DNA from: Thiotrichaceae bacterium UBA973
GTDB lineage: Bacteria > Pseudomonadota > Gammaproteobacteria > Eutrophobiales > Eutrophobiaceae
Length of the DNA stretch: 43,048 bases
Reading direction: 5' to 3'
NCBI GenBank assembly: GCA_002292815.1
Contig: DBBX01000012.1
Span: forward strand, 1 to 43,048
The notes under the pieces: generated by a model
What the model saw: the letters and a program-made list of their open reading frames with translations, nothing else
Database searches by the model: none
Told to the model about the DNA's origin: nothing
Shown here: piece by piece, positions 26,585 to 35,358 of the stretch
Layout of the letters: the number at the start of each line of letters is the position of its first letter
Numbering within the stretch: position 1 is the first letter of the stretch
Position numbers and translations under genes: made by a program

Positions 26585-27514
26585 ATGGATATCATAAAAA
26601 ATTACATTCTAATTACATCATTAGGTCTAACATATTTTGTTTTTGCTTCCGGTGTAGAAAATGACTTCAATATTACTGAGGTAGCACAAGGTAATTATTT
26701 GCATAAAGGTATCCATGTTTCGCTAGATGATATTAATCATGATGATATTGCTAATATCGGCTTCATTGTTGGCGATAAGTGTATTGCTGTGATTGACACC
26801 GGTGGCTCGATTGATATTGGAATAAAATTACTTAATAAAATCAAATCAATATCAGATAAGCCCATTTGCTATGTGATCAATACACATGTGCATTTTGATC
26901 ATATGCTCGGTAACAAGGCATTCATCATAGAAAACCCGGAATTTGTTGGCCATCAGCGGCTTGCCGCTGAGGTTGAACGAAATCGAGCGTTCTTTTTAGA
27001 CCATTTTAAAAATGATCTAGGCCCAAATCCAGAGCCATCTTCCATAATAGGACCAAGTATTTTAGTCGAGAACTCCAGGCAATTAGATTTAGGTGATCGT
27101 ATTTTGACCCTGATACCTTTTCCAGTGTCTCATAGCCATAGTGATTTAATCATCATTGATAACAAAACCAATACCCTGTGGGCTGGTGACTTAATCTTCC
27201 GGGAACGAATTCCATCTTTAACAGGCAGTCTGATCGGATGGATAAAGGTAATGGAAGATTTACCACGATTAGAGGTTAAGTTAGTAATACCTGGCCACGG
27301 TAATGTAGCTAAATCAATGGCTATAGCAATTAAACAACAACGAGATTACTTACAAAGATTATTGAATGAAACACGTCAAGCTATAGAGGATGGACAGTTT
27401 GTAAATGAAGCAGTAGAACATATTGATAAAGATAACCAGTCAAACTGGTTGCTTCACGACTTTCAACACCCAACCAATGTTTCCAGGGCATTTACTGAGC
27501 TAGAATGGGAATAA
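26585..27514 (+). CDS. Exported metallo-beta-lactamase-fold hydrolase (SoxH-like)
   Basis: A 309-aa zinc hydrolase with an N-terminal signal segment (about 1-22, ending VFASG). Metal ligands: HVHFDH (H101, H103, D105, H106), H185 in SHSHSD, D202 in WAGDLIF, and H238 in PGHG. The stretch LIFRERIPSLTGSLIGWI after the D ligand is typical of SoxH and quinoprotein-associated metallohydrolases. These occur near thiosulfate oxidation or PQQ-dehydrogenase genes; neither is present here. It is co-transcribed with the TetR gene. The substrate is unknown. Confidence 0.85.
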   Translation: MDIIKNYILITSLGLTYFVFASGVENDFNITEVAQGNYLHKGIHVSLDDINHDDIANIGFIVGDKCIAVIDTGGSIDIGIKLLNKIKSISDKPICYVINTHVHFDHMLGNKAFIIENPEFVGHQRLAAEVERNRAFFLDHFKNDLGPNPEPSSIIGPSILVENSRQLDLGDRILTLIPFPVSHSHSDLIIIDNKTNTLWAGDLIFRERIPSLTGSLIGWIKVMEDLPRLEVKLVIPGHGNVAKSMAIAIKQQRDYLQRLLNETRQAIEDGQFVNEAVEHIDKDNQSNWLLHDFQHPTNVSRAFTELEWE

Positions 27515-27714
27515 AATGACCCATGCCATGGTAAGCAAAAACGCAACTCTGCCTATAGTGACGACTAGTAGTGTAATACACCTTTATGGAAGCACGACTT
27601 TATGGGCGTAGCAGGTAAAACGGTTTGAGAGATTAAAGTCAGGATCATTTTCTCAAACAAAGAACTGTTCTATAATCAACTATCAATCACAAACATTCAT
27701 TAAACAATACTGCT

Positions 27715-28053
27715 ATGCCTACTTATGATTACTTCTGTGAAGACAATGGTAAAACCGTAGAGGTTTATCATGGGATCAACGACAAGTTAAAAACCTGGGG
27801 TGAAATCTGTTTTACTGCCCAGATCCCGCTTGGCGACACGGATGTATCAGCACCGGTCAGATTGGTCATCAGGCCTGTCGCTATTGCTTTCCCAACCGGT
27901 AATTCAAGACTCAAAGAACATGGTTTTACCAAATTGGTAAAACGTGATAACGGCGTTTATGAAAATGTAACGGCTACAGGTAGCGAGAAGAAATACATGA
28001 AAGCCGGAGATAAATCATCCATGCCACATTTGCACAAGAAAATATCTAGTTAA
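27715..28053 (+). CDS. FmdB-like protein with incomplete zinc-ribbon cysteines
   Basis: A 112-aa protein whose start MPTYDYFCEDNGKTVEVYHG copies the FmdB/zinc-ribbon opening (Pro-x-Tyr-x-Tyr-x-Cys). The second Cys of the first CxxC is replaced by Asn-Gly, and only one other Cys (C32) remains. Zinc binding in the usual way is therefore unlikely. The C-terminal part is Lys-rich (VKRDNGVYENV). It stands alone, with 200 bases of non-coding DNA before it. Function unknown. Confidence 0.65.
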   Translation: MPTYDYFCEDNGKTVEVYHGINDKLKTWGEICFTAQIPLGDTDVSAPVRLVIRPVAIAFPTGNSRLKEHGFTKLVKRDNGVYENVTATGSEKKYMKAGDKSSMPHLHKKISS

Positions 28054-28177
28054 AAAAGACGTCTGTCGTGTAACGATCCTGTGAAGAGCATCACAGTCAA
28101 AGCCTATAAAAGTATTAATCACTTTTTATTTAAGCTTATACTCTATCAATAAATTCTTAGCTGACGAGACACATATC

Positions 28178-28732
28178 ATGCTCAAACGCACGCTCTTGCT
28201 AACCAGCCTCCTCATTGCTTTTATAGCTACGCCAGTTTTTGCCGAAGACAAAAATTACGAACAAGATACTGTCCTGGATGATGCGGCAGATTTTTTTGGT
28301 GAAGGCGCAAAGGGCTTAGGTGAAGTCATAGAGAAAATCTTCAAAGAGCACGGACGACCCAATGCCATCATAAAAGGAGAAGAAGCCAGCGGTGCAATAG
28401 GTATCGGCGCACGATTTGGTAGTGGTATGCTGTCTATGAAAAATAATAGCAAGACAAGCGTGCATTGGACAGGTCCTTCTATTGGTTTTGATGCAGGTGC
28501 AAATGCTTCAAAGGTCTATGTATTGGTCTATCATCTCCCGAATACAGCTGCTTTATTTCAGCGCTTCCCTGCGATCGATGGCAGTCTTTATTTTGTGGGT
28601 GGCATCAGCGCGAACTACCATCAATCCGAGAACATCATTCTTGCGCCATTAAGATTAGGGGCAGGTCTTAGGGCCGGGGTCAATGTCGGCTATATGAAAT
28701 ACACCCGTAAAAAGACCTGGAATCCGTTCTAA
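28178..28732 (+). CDS. EipA/DUF1134 family exported protein
   Basis: A 184-aa protein with a signal peptide ending at VFAED. The conserved DUF1134 blocks are visible: EHGRPNAIIKGEEASGAIGI, ARFGSGMLSMKN, VHWTGPSIGFDAGANASKVY, and YHLPNTAALFQRFPAIDGSL. The Brucella member EipA supports envelope integrity, so a cell-envelope role is likely; the mechanism is not known. It appears monocistronic and ends in an aromatic/basic tail. Confidence 0.88.
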   Translation: MLKRTLLLTSLLIAFIATPVFAEDKNYEQDTVLDDAADFFGEGAKGLGEVIEKIFKEHGRPNAIIKGEEASGAIGIGARFGSGMLSMKNNSKTSVHWTGPSIGFDAGANASKVYVLVYHLPNTAALFQRFPAIDGSLYFVGGISANYHQSENIILAPLRLGAGLRAGVNVGYMKYTRKKTWNPF

Positions 28733-28798
28733 TTCATACTAATCAATAAATCGAGTACATTTCCAAAAACAAAATTAATATTTCTTTTGTTTTTTAAT

Positions 28799-28817
28799 GA
28801 GAATGGTTATCATTACC
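28799..28817 (+). promoter_or_regulatory. Fur-box-like site
   Basis: The 19 bases GAGAATGGTTATCATTACC match the E. coli Fur consensus GATAATGATAATCATTATC at 15 positions by eye. It lies 30 bases upstream of the exported protein at 28847, where a promoter would be, so iron repression of that gene is likely. Confidence 0.6.
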
Positions 28818-28846
28818 ATATAATTTAAACTAATCTCGAAACGACA

Positions 28847-29437
28847 ATGTCTATAAGTAAACCTAGTCTCTTTATCTGCCTATTAATATTGGCCGGATTA
28901 ACTCATCTTAGTTATGCCAGTGGCACCATGAATGAGGATGAAATTAAAAATGTTGATCGTATAGAAATCTCCGATGAGGATGCCCGCCAACGTATCTCGA
29001 TAACAGCGGGTTTATTGGCTGACTACGAAATAGCAGCTAAAAAATTAATTACAAACCTGGAGAATGGCTCAATAACCGCTATAGATATCAGCGAACAGGC
29101 AAGAACATTATTAGATTTATCTGAGAATGTTATAAATAGTGCGCAATACCGACTACCGCAATGTGATGAATATCTAGCCAAGTCATTAATGCTAAAGGAT
29201 AGTTTGCAATACATTTCTCACGACAGCTTGGAAAAAGACTACCATCATGATGGTGCGCTCCCCAAAGCGCCCAGCGAGTGTTATCACACAAAAGATTTAT
29301 TTGTGCATCCGGCAACCGTTATCGTCTTGACACGTGATGACCCCTCATTAAATAAAAACACAAGAGCCTCTATCAATCTTGAGATAAGCGAGGTATTGGC
29401 ACATACGGAAATAGTGAGACAGCTTGTTATCTATTAG
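28847..29437 (+). CDS. Exported protein of unknown function, probably iron-regulated
   Basis: A 196-aa protein with a signal peptide ending near YASG. The mature part is mostly helical and has two Cys (C106, C145) that could form a disulfide, with a His-rich stretch DYHHD between them. I recognise no family. The Fur-box-like site 30 bases upstream suggests production under low iron. Helical exported proteins of this kind sometimes bind metal or accompany transporters, but no transporter gene is next to it. Confidence 0.7.
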   Translation: MSISKPSLFICLLILAGLTHLSYASGTMNEDEIKNVDRIEISDEDARQRISITAGLLADYEIAAKKLITNLENGSITAIDISEQARTLLDLSENVINSAQYRLPQCDEYLAKSLMLKDSLQYISHDSLEKDYHHDGALPKAPSECYHTKDLFVHPATVIVLTRDDPSLNKNTRASINLEISEVLAHTEIVRQLVIY

Positions 29438-29600
29438 ATATTTGTTTCGATAATTATTTTATTGGTTGAGTTTCCAGTACCCACCTCTTTAGCGTCAATC
29501 TAATGTTCTTGGAATGGAACAAGTCCTTGATCATTATGTCATAATAAGCACAAGCTTCTGCAGCTTATTCAATCACTGGGGCTTGGACTAATAATTATTA

Positions 29601-30293
29601 ATGACACGCTATTGCCATATGATAAGTTCTATAAAAACCACTGTTTTTTTTGCTACTGTTTTTTTCTTAACGGCATGCAAGACGATCCCGACAAACCCTG
29701 ATGAGCCCCCTGTTCCAGAACCTGAACAAACAAGCCCGAGCAATACTGATTCAACTAGTCTGACAACATCTTTACAGAGTAAATCCCCGAGTAATTCTGA
29801 CAAAAACGAACCCGATCAGAATTCCGGCGAACAAAAAGAAATAACAAGCGAAAGCGCTTCTGATATTTTCACCAGTGAAGAACAATCTCAGCAACTCGAC
29901 CAACAACTCGACGAGCGCTTTGCTGACTTCGATAGATTATTACTTCGTGAACGCGAGTTTCTTAATAAGCATCAAAAGGAACAAGGAGAGCCTCAGAATA
30001 ATAGTAGCGGTGGCGCTGCAGGTGGAGCAGGTTTTGAAGGCCTCGATGATTTTGATGGCATTGCTACTGAAGATTCTAGCCCACAAAATAGCAAAAGTAG
30101 CACTCAACAGACTGCTGGCCAAAACTCATATCCCAGCAATAATACGAAGATAAACACGCCCCCTGATCTTGCAAATAGCAAGGGCGATGATGTTATTGCA
30201 AGACAACTACGTGAAGCTGCACAAAAAGAGAAAGACCCTGTGCTCAGAGAAAAGCTTTGGGACGAGTATAGAAAATATAAAAGTGGAATTTAA
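29601..30293 (+). CDS. Disordered lipoprotein, first gene of the envelope cluster
   Basis: A 230-aa lipoprotein with lipobox FLTAC (Cys26, or Cys20 if ATG 29619 is used, which gives a more usual signal length). The mature part is Pro/Ser/Gln/Asn-rich and looks disordered. The helical C-terminus has VIARQLREAAQKEKDPVLRE followed by KLWDEYRKYK, a segment I have a sense of seeing in similar lipoproteins of other gammaproteobacteria, though I cannot name it. A short palindrome, TAATAATTATTA, abuts the first ATG. It heads twelve closely spaced genes to 41532. Function unknown. Confidence 0.72.
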   Translation: MTRYCHMISSIKTTVFFATVFFLTACKTIPTNPDEPPVPEPEQTSPSNTDSTSLTTSLQSKSPSNSDKNEPDQNSGEQKEITSESASDIFTSEEQSQQLDQQLDERFADFDRLLLREREFLNKHQKEQGEPQNNSSGGAAGGAGFEGLDDFDGIATEDSSPQNSKSSTQQTAGQNSYPSNNTKINTPPDLANSKGDDVIARQLREAAQKEKDPVLREKLWDEYRKYKSGI

Positions 30294-30310
30294 GATAAGG
30301 ACTATAAGTT

Positions 30311-31480
30311 ATGAAGAAATTAAATAATATATTACTCATAGTCAGCACATTCTTATTATTGACTGCTTGTAATACCACTTCAGTAAGATCGACACAAACA
30401 ACACCTATCCTTATTACAGGTGCAGCGATCCCTGAAGAATTATTGCTGGATGTAGGCATTAACATATTTGATCCCGATATCACGAAAAACAAGACTGAAG
30501 AGGTGAATGGGTATACCAAAATTCTTGAGGCGGAAGCGAATTACATGCCTTTTAAACTCATGGAAACCATTCAAGGAAGCGGTAATTGGGGCGTGGTACG
30601 CGTCATTCCGGACAAACAGAGTGAAATGGATGTCTGGGTCGATGGCAAAATAATAAAGTCTGATGGCGCTGAGCTTGAACTTGATATCACCGTCAGCGAT
30701 GCAAGTAATAGTGAATGGTATAGCAAACGATATCAGCAAGAAGTCAGTAAATACGCTTACGATAGAAACACAAAAAACAGTGAACCTTTTCAGAATCTAT
30801 ATGATGAAATTGCTAATGACATGCTGTTGTATTACAGAAAACTTAGTGCTGAGAAAATCACCAAAATCCGTACTATTTCTCAACTGCAATTTGCAAAACG
30901 TTTTTCTCCTGAGGCTTTTAGTGATTACATCGACACAGATAACAAAGGACATTTAACTGTTAAACGCTTACCTGCAAAAACTGATCCCTTGTTAAAACGT
31001 ATCGAAACAATACGTGAACGAGACCATTTATTTGTTGATACCCTGCAAGATTATTACGCTAACTTTAATCGTCAGATGGAAGAACCTTATCTTGAATGGC
31101 GCCGTGCTTATTACGAAGAAGGCGAAGCTTTGCGTGAGGTTAATTCACAAGCAACAAAGCGCCTGATTGGTGGTGTACTAGCTTTTTTAGCTGGAGTTCT
31201 AGCTCAAGGGAGTAACTCTTCAATTTCCCGTACTGTCGGACAAGTTGGTATTCTTGCAGGCGGCGCAGCTGTGGTTGGCGGCATGAAAAAACGTGAAGAA
31301 GCCAAGATTCATGTCGAGGCGTTACAAGAGATTTCTGCGTCACTTGATGCAGAGATAGAACCACATACAGTAAACCTTGAAGAACGCACCATAACCCTAA
31401 CTGGCTCAGTTAATGATCAATATACGCAATGGCGCGAAGTACTACGTGAGATCTATAGAACTGAAACGGGTGCTATTTAA
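30311..31480 (+). CDS. Lipoprotein with glycine-rich hydrophobic segment
   Basis: A 389-aa lipoprotein (lipobox LLTAC, Cys20). A mixed alpha/beta N-terminal part (NIFDPDI, WGVVRVIPDKQSEMDVWVDG) could bind another envelope component. A helical middle follows, then two Gly/Ala-rich hydrophobic stretches (about 284-325, including LIGGVLAFLAGVLAQG and VGILAGGAAVVGGM) that resemble a glycine zipper, and a short C-terminal beta region (TITLTGSVNDQYTQWREVL). A membrane-inserting lipoprotein is plausible. The gene lies 17 bases after the preceding one. No known family was recognised. Confidence 0.72.
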   Translation: MKKLNNILLIVSTFLLLTACNTTSVRSTQTTPILITGAAIPEELLLDVGINIFDPDITKNKTEEVNGYTKILEAEANYMPFKLMETIQGSGNWGVVRVIPDKQSEMDVWVDGKIIKSDGAELELDITVSDASNSEWYSKRYQQEVSKYAYDRNTKNSEPFQNLYDEIANDMLLYYRKLSAEKITKIRTISQLQFAKRFSPEAFSDYIDTDNKGHLTVKRLPAKTDPLLKRIETIRERDHLFVDTLQDYYANFNRQMEEPYLEWRRAYYEEGEALREVNSQATKRLIGGVLAFLAGVLAQGSNSSISRTVGQVGILAGGAAVVGGMKKREEAKIHVEALQEISASLDAEIEPHTVNLEERTITLTGSVNDQYTQWREVLREIYRTETGAI

Positions 31481-31502
31481 TAACGCTACATAGCATATTG
31501 TC

Positions 31503-33068
31503 ATGAATAAAGATTCAAAAGAGAGTTTTAAAGAAATAAAACCGGCACCATTTGATCGTGCTTCTGAAAACCCAACAACACTAATAAAGTCGAAGAGCCT
31601 TAGTCTTAAAACACTAAGTATAACACTTGGCCTTGCCGTACTATTGGTCAGTCTCATCATTGTAATTTTCTTTTTACCTGACTGGGTAGAAAATAATAAT
31701 TCTATCAAACCTGCAAACAACGCTAATATTGAAGCAACATCAAAATCACCAATAGCAATCTCACCTGAGGCAACAACACCTTCTGCTACGGATAGAGCCG
31801 TTGTTGAGCAATTATCAGCAGAAGAACAAGCTCGGAATATAGCACTTAGAAAAGAAGCGCAAACCTATTTACAAGAGATTCTGGAAAAGCAAAAGGCACT
31901 CGAAGACAATAATGCTCAGGTTTGGGCTGGAGAAGTTTTTGTAAGCGGACTAAATCACGCAACGAGTGGAGATGTGTTTTACAACCAACAACTATTTGCA
32001 GAGGCCAATCAAGAATATAAACAAGCCTTGGCTATTTTTAATCCGCTAAATGACCAAATTGAAATTGTTTATAAAGAGAATATTGAAAATGGATTCAATG
32101 CGCTTGATGCTGGTGACTCTGAAGCAGCACTTACTGCCTTCAAGACGGCATCTCTATTTACCGATGAATCTCAACAAGCCGCCAAGGGCCTTATACGTGC
32201 ACAAAACCTGGATGATGTGTTTGCTAATATTGAACACGGGGATGATGAACTTAACGAGGGTCGTTTAACAGCGGCTAAAATGGCATATCAAACTGCACTT
32301 GAACTTGATCCTGACACCAAACTCGCACAACAAAGACTACTCAAGACCAACAAATTATTAGCAGACGAGCAATTTAATTTTCTTATGTCAGCAGGATATG
32401 TCGCTCTTGAACAACAAAGCTTTGCTGCTGCTTTAAAGCATTTCAATAAGGCCTTAAAGATCAAGCCTGACTCATCTTCTGCTAAAACAGCCCTACAACA
32501 AACCAAACACCAAGCAACAACACTTGATATTGCAAAGACATTGCAACAAGCCTTCGCAAGCGAAAAGAATGAACAATGGCATACGGCTATTGAACTTTAT
32601 GATAATGCCTTGAAACTAGAAAAAAATCTTGCAGAAGCGCAAATAGGAAAATCACGCGCCCAAGTTCAATTGGCAATAAATCAACGTCTGGAACAAATAT
32701 TGTCCCGCCCTGAACGACTCAGTGATAAAAAGGTACATGCAGAAACAAACGCTTATTACGATGTGACTAGTCAGCTTGATAATAAGGGGCCAATATTGAC
32801 CAAACAATTAATAGATCTTGAAAACCTATTACAAGTCAGCGCAACCCCCGTAAAAATCAGACTTCAATCGGATAATCTAACCGATGTAATTTTATACAAA
32901 GTTGGCAAGATGGGAGTATTCGCAACAAAAGAACTGAGCTTACGGCCCGGCAAGTATGTTGCAATCGGGAGACGTGATGGTTATCGTGATGTAAGGGTTG
33001 AGTTTTTAGTTTCTCAAGACACAAGTAAACAAGCCATACACATCGCTGCAAAAGAAGAGATCAACTGA
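31503..33068 (+). CDS. Membrane-anchored TPR protein
   Basis: A 521-aa protein with a short cytoplasmic N-terminus, one transmembrane helix (about 39-58, LSITLGLAVLLVSLIIVIFF) and a large periplasmic part. TPR repeats run from about 150 to 380 (AFNALDAGDSEAALTAFKTA; KMAYQTALELDPDTKLAQQR; ALKHFNKALKIKPDSSSAKT). The last 70 residues form a beta-rich domain (LRPGKYVAIGRRDGYRDVRV) similar to PEGA repeats in the next gene. It is probably a scaffold in the envelope complex. It lies nine bases upstream of the PEGA-FGE gene. Confidence 0.83.
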   Translation: MNKDSKESFKEIKPAPFDRASENPTTLIKSKSLSLKTLSITLGLAVLLVSLIIVIFFLPDWVENNNSIKPANNANIEATSKSPIAISPEATTPSATDRAVVEQLSAEEQARNIALRKEAQTYLQEILEKQKALEDNNAQVWAGEVFVSGLNHATSGDVFYNQQLFAEANQEYKQALAIFNPLNDQIEIVYKENIENGFNALDAGDSEAALTAFKTASLFTDESQQAAKGLIRAQNLDDVFANIEHGDDELNEGRLTAAKMAYQTALELDPDTKLAQQRLLKTNKLLADEQFNFLMSAGYVALEQQSFAAALKHFNKALKIKPDSSSAKTALQQTKHQATTLDIAKTLQQAFASEKNEQWHTAIELYDNALKLEKNLAEAQIGKSRAQVQLAINQRLEQILSRPERLSDKKVHAETNAYYDVTSQLDNKGPILTKQLIDLENLLQVSATPVKIRLQSDNLTDVILYKVGKMGVFATKELSLRPGKYVAIGRRDGYRDVRVEFLVSQDTSKQAIHIAAKEEIN

Positions 33069-33077
33069 TTTCCTACT

Positions 33078-35117
33078 ATGGCACATATTGAACCCGTCAA
33101 CTTTGAACCGGCCAAACACCAAAAACCGGCTAAACTAAAAGCTCATACTTTAATATTAAAGCTCACACTTTTTTTTGCATTACCCATACTTATCTTCACC
33201 ACTTGGTTCCTATTTAGTAGCAAGTCAGTAAGCATTGTGACCGAACCTGATGATGCTATCGTTACAATTGATTCGCCTCTAAAACTAACATTAGCGCAAC
33301 GTTACCTACTAAGAGAAGATAACTATGATATAAAAATACGCGCAGAAGGTTTTCAAACCATCAGAGAAACCTTACAAGTAAGTGAAAAACAAAATCAGGA
33401 ATACACATACAACCTACTCCCTCTGCCCGGCCATTTGAAAATTGACGTTGTTGATATCGATCAAGCTAAAATATTTATGGATGAAGTTGAACAAGGTGTC
33501 GAACCAATGACACTGGAAAGCCTTACAGCTGGAGCACATAAGATTCGGATTGAAGCAGATCGTTACTTTCCTTACGAACAAGATATAGATATTGAGGGTA
33601 AAGACAAAACGCAAGATTTAAATCTTCAGCTGGTACCCGCCTGGGCAATGATTGAATTCGTTTCAAAACCTGAAACAGCAGAAATAATTGTCGATGATAA
33701 AAGTCTGGCAAATACGCCAGCAATAATAGAATTACTGGAAGGCAAACACTCCGTCAGGGTCAAGAAGTCGGGCTTCAAAGACTGGCAAAAAACAATTCAC
33801 ATCGTTGCCAGCGAGGATATTGCCTTCACAGATATTCAGCTTAAGCCGGCCGATGCGACGCTGCTTGTTGAGACAGTTCCAACCGGTGCTAATGTCACTG
33901 TTGATGGAAGCTATGTCGGAAAAACACCATTAGAAACGGCTATAAGACCCGGAAAAACAACCTCAGTTAAGTTCTATAAACAAGGCTTTGTAGCAAAGGC
34001 CCGCACCGTTAAGGTTGATGCAGGACAAACTAAAAAAATAAATATAACAATGTCCTCAGAACTTGTTGATGTTGTCTTTAAGCTAAACCCTGCAGATGCC
34101 AAAGTCTATATTAATGACAAACGCGTTCAACTTTCAGGTTCAACAATCACACTACCGACCACGAAACAAAATATCATTATACGTAAAGAAGGTTACGTGG
34201 ATTATAATACGACCATTACCCCTATATCAGGAACTGCACAAAGTATTAATGTGTCATTAAAGTCGCTACGGCAACAGAAACTGGAAAACATCAAGCCCAT
34301 TATTACCAGCAAAGCGGGACAAAAACTTAAATTATTTTACCCACATGCTTTCACCATGGGTGCATCACGCCGTGAACCAGGTCGCCGCTCTAATGAGGCT
34401 GAACAAAACGTCGATTTAAAACGCGCCTTCTATCTCGGCATAAACGAGGTTACCAACGTCGAATACCGTTTATTCAAAAACGCACATAATTCTGGATCTT
34501 TACAAGGCCATAGTTTGGATAATGATAAACAGCCTGTTGTAAATATCAGTTGGGATGACGCGGCTCTATATTGTAATTGGTTAAGCCAACAAGAATCATT
34601 AAAACCCTTTTACAAGATCTTAAATGACAAAGTCAGTGGCATCGATTCTACTGCTGATGGCTATCGCTTACCCACTGAAGCTGAATGGGCTTGGGCGGCT
34701 AGGACTATTAACAACAGGGAACTTTTCAAATTCCCATGGGGTAACAAAATGCCGCCTCCTAAAAAGAGTGGTAACTATGCAGATAGTAATACTGTTGGTT
34801 TCCTAGGCAAGACCATCACTAGTTATAATGACGGTTTCGCTGTTGCAGCACCCATCGGCAGCTTCGCCCCCAATCAAAAAGGGCTGTATGATATGGGGGG
34901 TAATATTGCAGAATGGGTCCATGACTATTACGCTGTGCAAGCAAGCAGTAAAAAAACACATATCGATCCACTCGGTCCGACAATTGGTGAATTTCATGTT
35001 GTCCGTGGAGCATCGTGGACACATGGTACTATTACTGAATTACGATTATCGTTTAGAGATTATGCTGACAAACCACGCGAAGACGTAGGTTTTAGAATTG
35101 CCAGATACCTTGAATAG
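33078..35117 (+). CDS. Membrane-anchored PEGA-repeat protein with FGE/SUMF1 domain
   Basis: A 679-aa protein: transmembrane helix (about 27-47), then five PEGA-like beta repeats (about 50-105, 115-175, 185-245, 255-315, 330-385, the best being VPTGANVTVDGSYVGKTPLE). The C-terminal FGE/sulfatase-modifying domain spans about 400-679, with FTMGASRREPGRRS, GINEVTNVEYRLF, YRLPTEAEWAWAAR, GLYDMGGNIAEWV and VVRGASW. The FGE domain contains no Cys where formylglycine enzymes have their catalytic pair, so a binding or scaffold role is more likely. The domain faces the periplasm. The gene overlaps the reading frame of the following small gene only if a longer start is used. Confidence 0.9.
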   Translation: MAHIEPVNFEPAKHQKPAKLKAHTLILKLTLFFALPILIFTTWFLFSSKSVSIVTEPDDAIVTIDSPLKLTLAQRYLLREDNYDIKIRAEGFQTIRETLQVSEKQNQEYTYNLLPLPGHLKIDVVDIDQAKIFMDEVEQGVEPMTLESLTAGAHKIRIEADRYFPYEQDIDIEGKDKTQDLNLQLVPAWAMIEFVSKPETAEIIVDDKSLANTPAIIELLEGKHSVRVKKSGFKDWQKTIHIVASEDIAFTDIQLKPADATLLVETVPTGANVTVDGSYVGKTPLETAIRPGKTTSVKFYKQGFVAKARTVKVDAGQTKKINITMSSELVDVVFKLNPADAKVYINDKRVQLSGSTITLPTTKQNIIIRKEGYVDYNTTITPISGTAQSINVSLKSLRQQKLENIKPIITSKAGQKLKLFYPHAFTMGASRREPGRRSNEAEQNVDLKRAFYLGINEVTNVEYRLFKNAHNSGSLQGHSLDNDKQPVVNISWDDAALYCNWLSQQESLKPFYKILNDKVSGIDSTADGYRLPTEAEWAWAARTINNRELFKFPWGNKMPPPKKSGNYADSNTVGFLGKTITSYNDGFAVAAPIGSFAPNQKGLYDMGGNIAEWVHDYYAVQASSKKTHIDPLGPTIGEFHVVRGASWTHGTITELRLSFRDYADKPREDVGFRIARYLE

Positions 35118-35130
35118 AACAAATAAACGC

Positions 35131-35343
35131 ATGCACCAACTCTTATTTTTAATTTTATTTTGTTTCATTACATTAGCTTTCGCCGAGACAGAAGCTGATG
35201 AAAATGTCTCTGTTACTAATAACGAACAAACTGAGACACAAAAAAATAAGCAATCTACTTCAACAGTTGATACTCCTGACTCATTCGATCCCACTGAAAC
35301 CTTGTCTCAAGATGTGCCCACTGCCTTTCCAGTAGATATATAG
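35131..35343 (+). CDS. Small exported acidic protein
   Basis: A 70-aa product: signal peptide (about 1-18, MHQLLFLILFCFITLAFA) and a Thr/Glu/Asp-rich disordered tail ending PTAFPVDI. An upstream in-frame start at 35098 would overlap the PEGA-FGE gene and put 11 extra residues before the signal, so ATG 35131 is preferred. It lies 13 bases after PEGA-FGE and 15 before the channel gene. Function unknown. Confidence 0.6.
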   Translation: MHQLLFLILFCFITLAFAETEADENVSVTNNEQTETQKNKQSTSTVDTPDSFDPTETLSQDVPTAFPVDI

Positions 35344-35358
35344 CAGATAAAAATCATT

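Noticed and set aside
27518..27613. Reading frame of about 31 codons after the hydrolase gene
   Set aside because: Short, no ribosome binding site and no recognisable motif; treated as non-coding.
33078..35117. Sulfatase activation by formylglycine
   Set aside because: The FGE domain lacks the catalytic Cys pair and no sulfatase gene is nearby.
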